This document shows, piece by piece, positions 40,090 to 50,175 of a stretch of 64,000 bases of DNA. Made by a program: the position numbers and the translations under genes. The stretch is from Thamnaconus septentrionalis. Taxonomy: Eukaryota; Chordata; Actinopteri; Tetraodontiformes; Monacanthidae. Below the pieces are notes generated by a model. That model saw nothing but the letters and a program-made list of their open reading frames with translations, ran no database searches and was not told the DNA's origin. Numbering within the stretch: the first letter of the stretch is position 1; each line of letters starts with the position of its first letter. The stretch spans positions 13,072,001-13,136,000 of the forward strand of contig CM020507.1 of the NCBI GenBank assembly GCA_009823395.1. Reading direction: 5' to 3'.

Positions 40090-40267
40090 ATATTTACATA
40101 CACATATGTATTTATCTATACACACATATATACATGTATATGTATAAATCGTATGTATAAATTGCTTTTTTTGTACTCTAAGTATACACTTTTATTAATA
40201 TTTTAACAGGCAGGATATTAAGTTTTTACAAATAAATAAGGGCAAATTTTACACACCGGACCTTTAA
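39905..40267. mobile_element. TTAA-bounded MITE with terminal inverted repeats (piggyBac-like, non-autonomous)
   Basis: The 363-bp element is bounded by TTAA at 39905 and 40264. Inside these, the left end AGGTACAGTGTGTAAAATTC and the reverse complement of the right end, AGGTCCGGTGTGTAAAATTT, agree at 17 of 20 positions. A subterminal ccatctcgtggtc motif is typical of a repeat I recall from many fish. There is no coding capacity. A TG/TATG microsatellite (about 40057-40145) has grown inside it. Confidence 0.85.
40056..40145. repeat. TG / TATG compound microsatellite inside the MITE
   Basis: (TG)n then tatgtatgtatgtatat and degenerate atacacatat units within the element at 39905. Confidence 0.9.
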
Positions 40268-42104
40268 ATTGCGACGGCATGAAATACTCTGGGAGAATGC
40301 AAGTGGGTGAGAGACGCAGCCCCAAAGGCCTCATACTAGGAATACGAGAGTGCGTCGGCCCCTGCGGCGAGTGTCAGACAGCCAGTGGGGGGAATTTGTC
40401 AGCGCGACGCAGAAGGAGAAATACGACTTGCTCCACTCGGTGACGTTCAAAGCGACGTGACCCAGTCGTGCTGCAGAACGCCTCGCCGTGATTCCTCCGG
40501 AGCAGCAGGTACAAAGTGTTACAGGCTCCATGCGGCTCAACACGCACAGCAGTCGCACTGCGACCGTGTTCAAGGTCCCAGAACGCAGAACAAAGTGCCA
40601 GGGAGCATTAAGAGTGGTAGAAAATACCGGATAATTACTTCCTCTCCCTGCTCCTTCAAGTCAGATCGGAAAGCCGAGCCGAGTCGGGCAGGGTTCAGCT
40701 GCGCCTGCTCAACATCGCCACTATGGGGGCGCCACTGCCGCCGTGCTATAAAATGAACGAGGAGCAGAAATATTTTGTCATATGTCACGACGCCTTGTGG
40801 TGCCGCGACTTTGGAGGATGAATATTCCCATGCGTGCGCCTCCTCCCTGCGGGTTATTATGGATGAAGGGCCACTGTGTGGTTGTCACAACCCTGGTTTA
40901 TCTACAGCCCGCAGTCGGACGGCCCCATCGAGGGGACGTTCACACTTCATAATTGATCATCCCTCTTCTCCGCGTCTGGACGAGAGGATGAGGAGACGTA
41001 ATGAGGAAGATGAAGTGCAACGAGGGGACAGGGCAGGGTGTCCTTATGCATTGTTTTTTTTTTTTTTTTTTTTTTTTTATAAGCTGATAAAAAGAATGGA
41101 CAATTCAAAAGTTTAAAAAACAATGTCATTTCATGAAAATCTAACCATAAAATATATATTTTTAATTGAACTGAAATTGATTTATAAAACCTTGCCCCTT
41201 TTATCACAAAAAGAAGCTAAAAAAAGAGGCTTTTTTAATGCATATTAAAATCTATTTATTTTCATTTATTTTAAAAAAGGGTAATTTAAAAGTAATTTCA
41301 AATCGAATTTAAAGATAATAGGAAAGAAGATCAGCAGCTGCAGGAAATTATCCTACAGTTAACAAAGTGATACTGATATCAAAGTCTTCTTAAGTTAATA
41401 TGATTCGTGAAACACCATTGCAATGAGTCATAAATGTCAGAATTTGCCAGCTTAGAAACATACTGATACAAATTAATTACAGGTAAGTGTTTGGTGGAGT
41501 TTGGACTTTAGGCAGATTATGATGACTTCGACCTCTGATGTTACACGTAATGAGCAACTTGGTCGCATTAACAGAACCAGACGCAGACTGGACTTTGCTG
41601 CATTAGGCCTCTGCCTCCACACCAACTCTTGACATGCTGTGACTTCCTGTCACTCACTAGTCCCTGAAATTTTGAGAAAAGGTCTCCAAACTAACCAATT
41701 AACTCTGGAAAGTCATACAACCTGCTGGTGTTCTATTTCAAAAAGTGAAGACGATGTTGTACAACACAAAGTGTTGCTGAGGGCAACTCGGGCCAATGAA
41801 TCAAGACGGTCTTCTTTTTAAATCTCCCTGCAACTTTGAACCTTTGAGTGGGTACAAAAAAGGGATTTGGTTGCTGTGTGTGAATAAAAGAAGGTTGTGA
41901 GGCCAACAAATAAACGAGACCGGCCCTTTTTTCCCCTTCCTTCATCTTCAGATGAGAGGAGAAAAGAGGGATTTGGGGTCTCTTAGGGATGTGCAGCTGA
42001 AGGAGGACAAAGAAGGAAAGGTCAGATAAAAACAGAGAAAAGTGAAGGAGAAGGAACAACTGGTAGTTGCTTGATGTCCTCCTGCTTGTAAATCCCATCT
42101 ACAC

Positions 42105-42190
42105 TCCAGCTCAGTGGCCTTGTGGTTGAGAGTCGGTCCGAACCCTAACCTTAACCCTGAGACTTTGGAGGTTGTGGGTTCCAACTCTCA
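42105..42190 (+). mobile_element. tRNA-like head of a SINE, decayed
   Basis: ctcagtggccttgtggttgagagt resembles a pol III A-box region and ggaggttgtgggttccaactc a B-box region, matching the head of a fish SINE I recall (gtggttagagtgtccgccctgaga...ggttgtgggttcaaa). A telomere-like aaccctaaccttaaccctga (42141-42160) interrupts the expected spacing. No convincing SINE tail follows. Confidence 0.55.
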
Positions 42191-44652
42191 AATTTGAAGG
42201 TCACATTTCCCAAGTTGTGATCAATAAAGTTTGTTTGTTTTTTTGTTTTTTTTTTAAGTAAAGTTGGGAAGGTGATTGGTCAGCGCTAATAGCAACGCCT
42301 GAAGCCAAAACGTCAAGATTTGTGGAGTAAACAACTTGTGATTCATTGCAGCTGAGAGCTACAAAGGTTAAACCCAATTTCAGGTTGACTCTTTGGCAAA
42401 ATAGTGGCACATTGGCTTCTTAAGTGGAGAGGATTTGGACGGACCTGGCACTCGCGGATCGTGCAGGTGGTGACTGGAATGGTCAGCGTTTGACTCTGTT
42501 TTAGTGCCTTGTGTGATCCCTGCTCTCTTGAACTGCAAGCTTGAGAGCGACCAGAGGGGATTATTGAAGAAATGATAAATGAGTAGTTTGTCCAGACGAA
42601 GCTGTGGAAAATATCCACTCCGCAGCTGGAACTCTGTGCAAAGAGAGCATTTCTGACCCGCGTGTGTCCATATGTGCACGTGCTAGAAGGGCGGCAGTGT
42701 TTGCACCTCACCACCACAGGCGAAACCTGCACTTTCCAGCCTGCTAGACAGGTGGTGAGGAAAGGGGTGAAGCAGGGGCAGGAAACTGATGAGGATAACT
42801 CATCCTGTCCATGAGTGTATCTTTGCTCTGGTTCGTCTATAGGTCTCCATTTGTCTTGCACTGTTTGAGGAATTAGGGTTTAATTCTTTGAGCACAAGAC
42901 TGTTTTTTTTTTTAGCCCTTTGATGCTTCTTTTCAAGTCTTCTGAAAAATCACTTTTGGCTTTTCTGTTTGTTTGTTTGTTTATTTTTATTTTTCTGTCC
43001 TACATCTGTTTGGATTTCTTTGAAATTCTCCTCCCTTCAGGGATTTTTAAAAAAACAAAAAAACAATCTATTTGTTCCCATGTTTTGCCTCCTCCCAAAA
43101 GACCTTCCACTGGAGTTCTCATTTGAACTACAATCAAAGTAAATCTCCAGGAGGCGCTGGCATCGAGGTGCCGGTGGTCTCTCCCTCCCTTTTCCCTGCG
43201 GGCGGAGGAGAGGATCATCCATCGTATCGCCTCCTTTCTGGGGCCAAAGAAATGTTGCGGCGGGTAATTGGATGACTCTAATTCATTCTATAGGTGAGAA
43301 GTGAAGTCTTTGACCTTGCACCGACAGCTGGATCGCTCAGATTTCAACCCTGAAAAGCAGCTCATCCATCCCGCCAACCTCCAGTGGACAGTGTTTTCAT
43401 TTGGTCATAGAATTTAAGTGGATTCCATAATCAATCAGCCTGCCCTGCAGATAAAAAGAGGCCGAGGGTTGAGAAGTGGCTCCACTGAGAAACCACAGAG
43501 GGAGACAAGAAAGAGGGAGCTGCTACAATTTGTACAACCGCGCTTGCTGCTACACAGGCATTGCATTTTTTGCAGTGCATTTTCCTGTGAAAAGAGGAAA
43601 CGGCACACAGCATGGAAATACTTTTCTTTGTCAACCTGAATTATGTTTGCTTTGCTTCCGACTGGTCAGAATTTGCTGCCAGTCACAGCTAACGATGCTA
43701 ATGCGCTGCAGTGACTAAAGTGATTGATTGAGTGTAAAATCTTTTACCCACCTTCTCCAAACACTCTCTATGGGCACATGAGATAAAATGGAACAGAAAC
43801 AGGAAGTGTTCCTTATAGTGTGACAGGTTGGTAACAGTTGTTGTCCTCGAGAGGTCAGCTGGAGTTTTCCATCTTTGGTGATTTCACATCATACATGTGG
43901 TGCATAATCTACTAGTCACCAAAAAAGCTGCTCACTGCAAAACTGTTGGCACAGTGCAGTCTGGCCACATGATGAATCTTCAAATCAAATACTTTGTTTC
44001 TGCTCCTCAGGATAGCAGAAGTTCATTCCAGCCCATGAAAGACAAAATCTAATGAAATAATGTCATGAAATTCAGACCAACATGCCCCTTTGATGGATAT
44101 GGACACTGGTCATCATTAATCACCATTAATTAATGCCACATTTCACTATTTGTCATAATTTTACTTTTACTTTGTATGTTCAGATGGTGTTTTTGTCTTG
44201 GTTTAGGTAAATGAATCTGATTAAATGTCACTTTCACAATGAGCTTGTCAAGTGAAAAGATAGACAACAAAGTTGTTTTGCTAGTGGAAGTGCTTTCAGA
44301 GCAGAAGAGTGAGACTGCTGCGCTGCGCAGCGGTGCCAACTCAAGACTTTTTTTTTCATCTTTTTCCCTGTCAGCGACCACAATACAGCGCATTTGCAGT
44401 CACAATGAAGCCTTTGCAGGCATTAAAGCAAAACGTCAGCAGGTCCAGCTGTAATCAGCTGCCGCTGTAACCCGAGAAGGACGACCCCGTGATGATTCAG
44501 AGGACGTTGCGTCTGTCTAAACGCGCTTCCTCATTATGTCTGAGCTTCCGCTCGTCTCCTGGATCGCATCCTTCCAGGAGAGGACTAACGCAACAGGGAT
44601 AAAGATTCAAGAGAGGAAACGGAAAACTAAACAGATTTGACAGCAGGGTTAT

Positions 44653-44691
44653 GGGGCTTGGGGGGAGTCGGCGGGGTGGGGGGCGTGGGGG
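44653..44691 (+). other. Predicted G-quadruplex cluster, five G-runs
   Basis: G-runs of 4, 6, 4, 6 and 5 bases (44653-56, 44660-65, 44673-76, 44678-83, 44687-91) with spacers of 3, 7, 1 and 3 bases. This satisfies the usual four-run G4 pattern with four-tetrad potential on the + (sense RNA) strand. Confidence 0.8.
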
Positions 44692-45563
44692 TTGCGTGAG
44701 CTTAACCCAACACTAAATGTCAGCGTGCGCCATTTGATTTCCAAGCCGACGAGCGCTCATTTAAAAATGCATAACGGCGGCGATTCGACTTGGGAGTGAA
44801 ATACCTATTTGCGCATATAGAGCTGAGGCAATGCATCAGCCTAATTAAGGCAGCTGAGTACAGCTATGGCAATGAAGCCCGTATAACACCAGAGGTAATC
44901 ATCATTGATCACGTCCCGTGAGGTCTCGCAGGTTTAAATGAATCCTAATTACACCAAAGTATCAGCTATTGAGACGAGTCAATGAGCCAGTGGTAACCGT
45001 AATGCTACCTGTCACTAATGCTAGCTGTGTGTGTGTGTGTGTGATGATTCGTTTATGCATGTGCATTATTCTGCATTCATCACATCGACTGCTGTACGCA
45101 GGTCCAGCCAAATCACTGAAAGGGGATTTGAGCGCTTCAATTAACCAAATAAAAATACCATCACACAAAAAACATAATTTTTACACACAAACCTGCGGCG
45201 TGTGACACACACTCACACACACACTGACGCAGTCGCGGCTCGGTCGGTCATGGAAGGAAAGCAAAAGGATGTCTCGGTTGGTGGCGGCGGTGCCTCCACC
45301 GGGGACGACAAACGTCGGCTCTCATCTCGTCACGCCGCTCTCGCAAAAAAAAAAAAAAAAAAAGAGGATGGATGGAGATCCACGGATGCAGCGAGGGGAG
45401 GGAGACGGCGTCCGCGGGCTAAAATTAGCAGTGATTCCTCCCCAAGGTTTTGCAAGGACGCGCAGAGTACGGCCCAAACACACACACATACACATACACA
45501 CACGCACACGATGGCAGTTTTGGACTCCCCTACTCCCTCCGTCTGCTGATGCTGATCCTCTCA

Positions 45564-45852
45564 CATCTGAGGCAGCTGTGGCTCAGTTGGTAGAGCGGGC
45601 CGCGAATTGATGATTGAAGGGTTGGCGGTTCAGATCCCGGGCTGCAACTGTCCACGTGTTTGAAGTGTCCTTGGGCAAGACACTGAACTCTAAATTGCTT
45701 CCAATGGGGCTGGCACCGCCTTGCATGGCAGCAGCCAGCCTGAGTGTGTGTGTGAATGGGTGAATGAGAGGCCATTGTCAAGCACTTTGGGGTTCCGTGA
45801 AGGTGCTGGGAAGCGCATTATAGGTGCAGTCCATTTACCATTTAGCATCTGA
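45564..45852 (+). mobile_element. tRNA-derived SINE, complete copy with 7-bp target duplication
   Basis: The element (45571-45845, about 275 bp) has an A box in ctgtggctcagttggtagagcg and an altered B box in ggcggttcagatccc, then the tail phrases gtgtccttgggcaagacactgaactc and gcattataggtgcagtccatttacc, a very common teleost SINE (recognised from memory, family name not asserted). Flanks catctga at 45564-45570 and 45846-45852 are a likely target site duplication. It lies 193 bases before the exon at 46039, in the same orientation as grid2. Confidence 0.85.
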
Positions 45853-46038
45853 TGAGCATGTTGTTCTGAGGACGTTTGGTGGACGTTTTTCAATGGAAAG
45901 CCTGGATGAGGAGAAAAATAGAGAGCGCAAAAAGGCAAACGTTAAGAATTTGCCAGGCTGTTTCATGAAGCGCTTTCGACATACCAGGTCTGATAACAAC
46001 AACTGACGGGTTTCCATCCTTCTCTCTTCTCCCTGCAG

Positions 46039-46212
46039 GAGATCTCGGACTACGACCTACAGGAGCTGGTCATGAAGTCCATCGGCCGGCTCACGCTGGT
46101 GCGCCAGACGTTCCCGATGCCCCAGAACGCGACGCAGCGCTGCGTCAAACACAACCACCGCATCAACACGTCCCTCTGCGACCCGAAAAACGCCAAGGCT
46201 CAGCAGTTGGAG
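46039..46212 (+). CDS. grid2: GluD2 exon (probably exon 6), human residues ~264-321
   Basis: This 174-bp phase 0/0 exon codes for 58 residues starting [18 protein letters not shown] and ending [13 protein letters not shown]. The acceptor is strong (tctctcttctccctgcAG); the donor is gag|gtgagt. Cysteines at 46141 and 46177 match human C298 and C310, a known disulfide pair. Two N-glycosylation sequons are visible: N-A-T at 46126, at the site where human has N-I-S, and N-T-S at 46165, where human has I-S-S-T without a sequon. It is the most diverged of the six exons (about 64% identical to recalled human), with differences concentrated around the C298-C310 loop. Confidence 0.95.
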
Positions 46213-46405
46213 GTGAGTCCCGTTTGATATTCAAACAGGAGCCTGGCGTGAAGAGTGGCGTCCCGGGCAACCAGTTCAATGGTTCGGCTGTTACTATTGT
46301 TAGGGAATTCTCTCTCAGAAGAAACTTCTCAGTGACCTCATCAGTTTTCTTATCACTCATCACCTGGAATTCCTCAGAGACAATGCAGACAGGGCTCTTA
46401 TGTGG

Positions 46406-46430
46406 TCTTTGCTTTGCTTTGCTTTGCTTT
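46406..46430. repeat. (CTTTG)n pentanucleotide microsatellite
   Basis: About five units of ctttg in gtctttgctttgctttgctttgctttc. Confidence 0.9.
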
Positions 46431-46618
46431 CAAATACTTACTCAAATCAATCCCACTAACATCGACTCACGTTTCTCCAACCGATATCTAAACAACCTGC
46501 TGTTGCTCCAGAGCCGTCATTCAGCAAATGAGTAAATCATTAAGTTCTCTGCTGCTCTTTACACTAGCAACTGTGTTTTACTTAGAGCGCACTCATCCCC
46601 ACCTCGCCAGGTCAAGTA

Positions 46619-46737
46619 TCATCCAGCCATCTGTCCATTTTGGCACACAGACACAGGGAGAACATGCACGCAGCATGCGACACAGAAACTGAGTCTGGGT
46701 TGGATTCTTGCTGTTGCTGTGCACCCCACCGCCCAGG
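46619..46737 (-). mobile_element. Internally deleted SINE-family fragment
   Basis: tcatccagccatctgtccattttgg (tail end) is joined directly to acacagggagaacatgcacgcagcatgcgacacagaaactgag and gggttggattcttgctgttgctgtgcaccccaccgccc (head side), with the middle of the family missing. It is read on the minus strand by comparison with 57226. Confidence 0.6.
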
Positions 46738-48330
46738 AAGTGTCACCCACCCACATTCCTAATTCACACACAGAAGTGACATTCAAATCACTTCCATCCT
46801 CAGCCGCTGATGCCCTACCGCCGCGTGTCAGTTTGTCCCCTGAGAGTTTTATTAACGGAACAGCTGATCAGAAATAACAACAATAATGCTTCACGGTTTA
46901 GATGGGCAGGGGCGCCATCTGATCACTATTAAGGATTGTCCTTTAAACCTTGAAGTCGTCCCCTGGGACTGTTGCCGATCGCTGCATCGTTCAGCGCCAC
47001 AGTGATCACGACACAGTTCATTTCATCAATGTTAGAGACCCCCAGAATAAAAATCTTAAAAAAACCAAACGTATAGGTGTGTTTGAGCACCAGCCTGCCA
47101 CTCTGTTCACACTGTCACACATTCATCTGGCAGTTTATTTTCATTTTACCTGCTTCATTAATCATTGGAAAAGGTTGAATGAAATTCCCATTTATGTTTG
47201 TTTTACCGCATGGTCACAAAAATCACAGAGACAGCTTTGTGTGTGTTTGTCTTGTTTTTTTTTCTGCCCCTGCATTTAAACTGCTTATTACCTGTCCTCT
47301 TTCATTTGTCCCTCTTGGATGGTGATATGTATGCAATTATTATCCCTTTTTTTCCGTGTGCGTGTGAGTCATCAGGCCTCCATCAAACAGAGCAGAAAGA
47401 AAGGGAGCAGCGCCGTTATTTACGTGTCAAGACAGAAAAGGAGGAGGGAAAAAAAAGTCTGAAATTGAATTAATGTGCTGTTGATTTATGTGGAAGCGTA
47501 AGACCCTGGGGGACACATTTGATGATAGTTGGAAATACATTGAAAACAGGAACATGGCCTTAATGTTGATTTGGATTTCTCTCCTTTCGGAGGCACTTCC
47601 CCCTTCAGGCCTCTGCTCTCTTTAATCAGTGAATGGAAGCGTTACATGTTTATGGCGTTTTTAAATAAAGCGCGATAACGAAACGAGAAAGAGCATTTGA
47701 AATTTGAGAAGAAGTAAAAAACAACAACAACGACAACAACTAAATGGATTTTTAGTTCATTATCCCAAAGTTAAATTGCCTCGCCGCACAGCGCTTGGTT
47801 GACAAAGACGCTGCTAATTCGTGGGAGGCCTGGCGGCTCAGAGTAATGGAAGTAAATGCACCACGCCGTGCATGTGCAAGTATGAATCAAGTGCTCCTCA
47901 AGTGTGAAAAAGCCATTATCAGCCTGTTCTTTATTTGTTGCGCCGGGGTTCATTGCCACGTACGTGTTCATTCAACGGTGGAAGGCCAGTGCACGAGTCA
48001 CTCCCCCACTGAAGGACAAAGTGTTTGTGTGTGTGTTTCTCTGTGTGTGTGTGTGTGTGTGTAAAAGAGCGAAAGTGAAAACCGTTTGGCCCGCAAACGT
48101 AAAAATAAATAAATAAAATAAATAAAAACAACGTGTGTCGGCTTTGGCGTCGTCCGTGCGTGCACGTCTGGCGAAGGTTAGCGAGTGGTCGGAGCGGTTT
48201 GGCGAGAGAACGAGGGACGAGCGAGACAGAGACACAGGAAGCAGTTCAGCTCGGCGCTCAGAAAAGTGGCCCAGAAGCCCAATTTCACACTGCACTGAAG
48301 CATATCAACTCTCCAGGCTGACCACATGAA

Positions 48331-48371
48331 CACGCACGCACGCACGCACACACACACACACACACACACAC
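48331..48371. repeat. (CACG)n(CA)n microsatellite
   Basis: cacgcacgcacgcacg passing into a CA run. Confidence 0.95.
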
Positions 48372-49124
48372 TGCAGAGCCCATAGATCATTCAGGCTCCC
48401 TATAGAGCACTAGATTTTTACTTTAATTTTCTGAGGGGTTAAAAAAATAAATAAAAAAAGACTGCAGACTGGGTGAGAGAGGCCAACAATGGAATTAAGG
48501 GCGTCGGGAAAATATATAAAAATGTTGAAACTTGTGACCTTTTTGCAGATCATTAAATTATCAACTCGGAGCAAGGAGGCCTAATTAGTGCTGATGGATG
48601 TACACCAGAGTTCTTCTTCTCTGCTTTCACACTCGGGTTACTGTGAAATCTCTTAAATGGTAGCAGGTCCTGTGTCGTGTTTGTGCACCGCGTGTGTGCG
48701 CGTGCTCGCTGGAGCGCCACGCCACCCAATCATCATGTACTCGATCTATTTATTATACTCTCATTACCGCCGAGGCGAAAGCCTCTGTAAATCACGAAGC
48801 GATCGATCACAAACTGAATTAACTCCTTTTCTTATCTTTCCAGCCCCTCTTTATCTCCCCCCGTGGTGCCGGTGCCAAGGTCCTATCAATATATTTTAAT
48901 TAATGTCATCCTCAAAAGCTTATCCTCTGTCTGCACGTGGTGCGTGCGCGCCTGCGCATGTAGATGCAGAGGCACATCAGCAAATATGCAAATTGAAAAA
49001 GAAAAAAGGAAACAAAAAGCAGCGTGTTGTGGGTGCAGAGAACTGGTTGCCTACACGCTCAGCCTGATCTTTTTATCTCCCAGAAAGCTCCTTTATTTCT
49101 GTGATAATCTCTCGTCGCTGCAGT

Positions 49125-49152
49125 GGGGAACTGGAGGTGGGGGTGGGGGTGG
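49125..49152 (+). other. G-run cluster about 50 bases upstream of an exon acceptor
   Basis: GGGG (49125-28), GG, GG, GGGGG (49139-43), GGGGG (49145-49) and GG (49151-52), then a long pyrimidine tract to the acceptor at 49204. It lacks a fourth long run, so a stable four-run G4 is uncertain. Confidence 0.7.
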
Positions 49153-49204
49153 AGCCTAGGTGACATCACCTTTTAACTTCTTCTCTCCCCCCTCATCATT
49201 CCAG

Positions 49205-49366
49205 ATCACCAACCGCTACATTTACGACACGGTGTTGCTGCTGGCCAACACCTTCCACAGGAAGCTGGAGGACAGGAAGTGGCACAGCATGGCCAGCCTG
49301 AGCTGCATCAGGAAGAACTCCAAGCCGTGGCAGGGCGGCAAGAGCATGCTGGATACTGTCAAAAAG
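49205..49366 (+). CDS. grid2: GluD2 exon (probably exon 7), human residues ~322-375
   Basis: This 162-bp phase 0/0 exon codes for 54 residues: [32 protein letters not shown], then [17 protein letters not shown]. It is the best conserved of the larger exons (about 87% to recalled human). The cysteine at 49304 matches human C355, the partner of C83. Glu at 49268 and Arg at 49274 correspond to E343 and R345, in the patch reported to contact cerebellin-1 in mammals, so cerebellin binding is likely kept (inference). The acceptor is ctctcccccctcatcattccAG. The donor aag|gtgcgg departs from the consensus at +4 and +5 positions. A G-run cluster lies about 55 bases upstream. Confidence 0.96.
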
Positions 49367-50155
49367 GTGCGGAAGAGGAAACTCATTTTGAAAAAAAAAA
49401 TGTTCATTTGAAATGACGAAGCTTGCGGTTATTGTGAAAGTTATTTCGACTGAGGACCAAATCAGCTCCTGTTGCCCTCAGGAGGACAGCTGTGTAAATC
49501 CAACACACTCCTTTACACAGCAAAATAGCTGCAATTGTATTTTTTTTTTTTTTCGTTTTACAAATTATCAGTATTGAACAGATGTCAGATGAATGCCATA
49601 ATATTATAGGTTCGTAGTTCCGTTCTTTCAATATCTTCTGGTTAACGAACCCACGTCAACTCCTTGAACCCGAGATCAAACATTTCAAGTCCACAGCCAA
49701 GACAAATATCATCAAACACAAGTTTTGAATTTGCTTTTGTCGAAACTTGCATTCAATTTCCTTCCTCATCCAACTATTTTTTTTTCTAATGTTAGACATT
49801 TCGGGATTATTTTTAGAGATTCCTTTTAACTGGTGGTCATTGTTCGCTGTGCAGAAGCCGTGAGTTTCACACACGTTCTAGGAGAAAACTGTGCACTGTT
49901 GTTCATTTATGATACATTTTCTTTATGTATCAAATTAATTTGATACTGATGGATTGCCTTTCAAATTGCCATTCTTTTAATTAAAATGTGACTCAGTCCC
50001 AGCACGCCTTCCGCATACAGCAGAATGGACATTTACCACAGTGTCTTCACACTGTTTTCATGGCTCAGCTGGAAGACGACCCATATTTCAGCAGGATGCA
50101 GATACTGAGTTTCCCTTTGCTACTTTAATGGCGTCTCGCGTGCGTCTTTTAACGA

Positions 50156-50175
50156 GGGGGTGGGGGGAGGGGGGG
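50156..50175 (+). other. G-run cluster (5, 6 and 7 G)
   Basis: gaggggg t gggggg a ggggggg tg; almost uninterrupted G over 20 bases, with G4 potential if long runs are split. Confidence 0.75.

Larger units (their letters stand above)
38311..46038 (+). other. Intron of about 7.7 kb between grid2 exons
   Basis: Runs from gtgagt to ccctgcag. Contents: (GT)n at 39209, a poly-G and a poly-A run near 39443 and 39589, a TTAA-bounded MITE at 39905, a GC-rich CpG-containing stretch near 40320-40760, a poly-T at about 41050, a tRNA-like SINE head at 42105, a G-quadruplex-type cluster at 44653, a low-repeat homeobox-motif-rich stretch near 44700-44960, and a SINE at 45571. No exon was recognised. Confidence 0.85.
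46213..49204 (+). other. Intron of about 3.0 kb between grid2 exons
   Basis: Runs from gtgagt to attccag. It holds a (CTTTG)n pentanucleotide run near 46406-46430, an internally deleted SINE-family fragment at 46619, an (AAC)n-like run near 47720, (GT)n near 48042, a CG-CA repeat at 48331 and a G-run cluster at 49125-49152. The remainder shows no coding sequence. Confidence 0.85.

Noticed and set aside
42343..42861. 172-codon minus-strand open frame
   Set aside because: No recognisable motif and cysteine/serine-rich chance composition; lies inside a grid2 intron without support.
45573..45650. A tRNA gene
   Set aside because: A-box and B-box-like sequences belong to a SINE head; the sequence continues into a SINE tail and does not fold as a complete tRNA, and the B box is altered.
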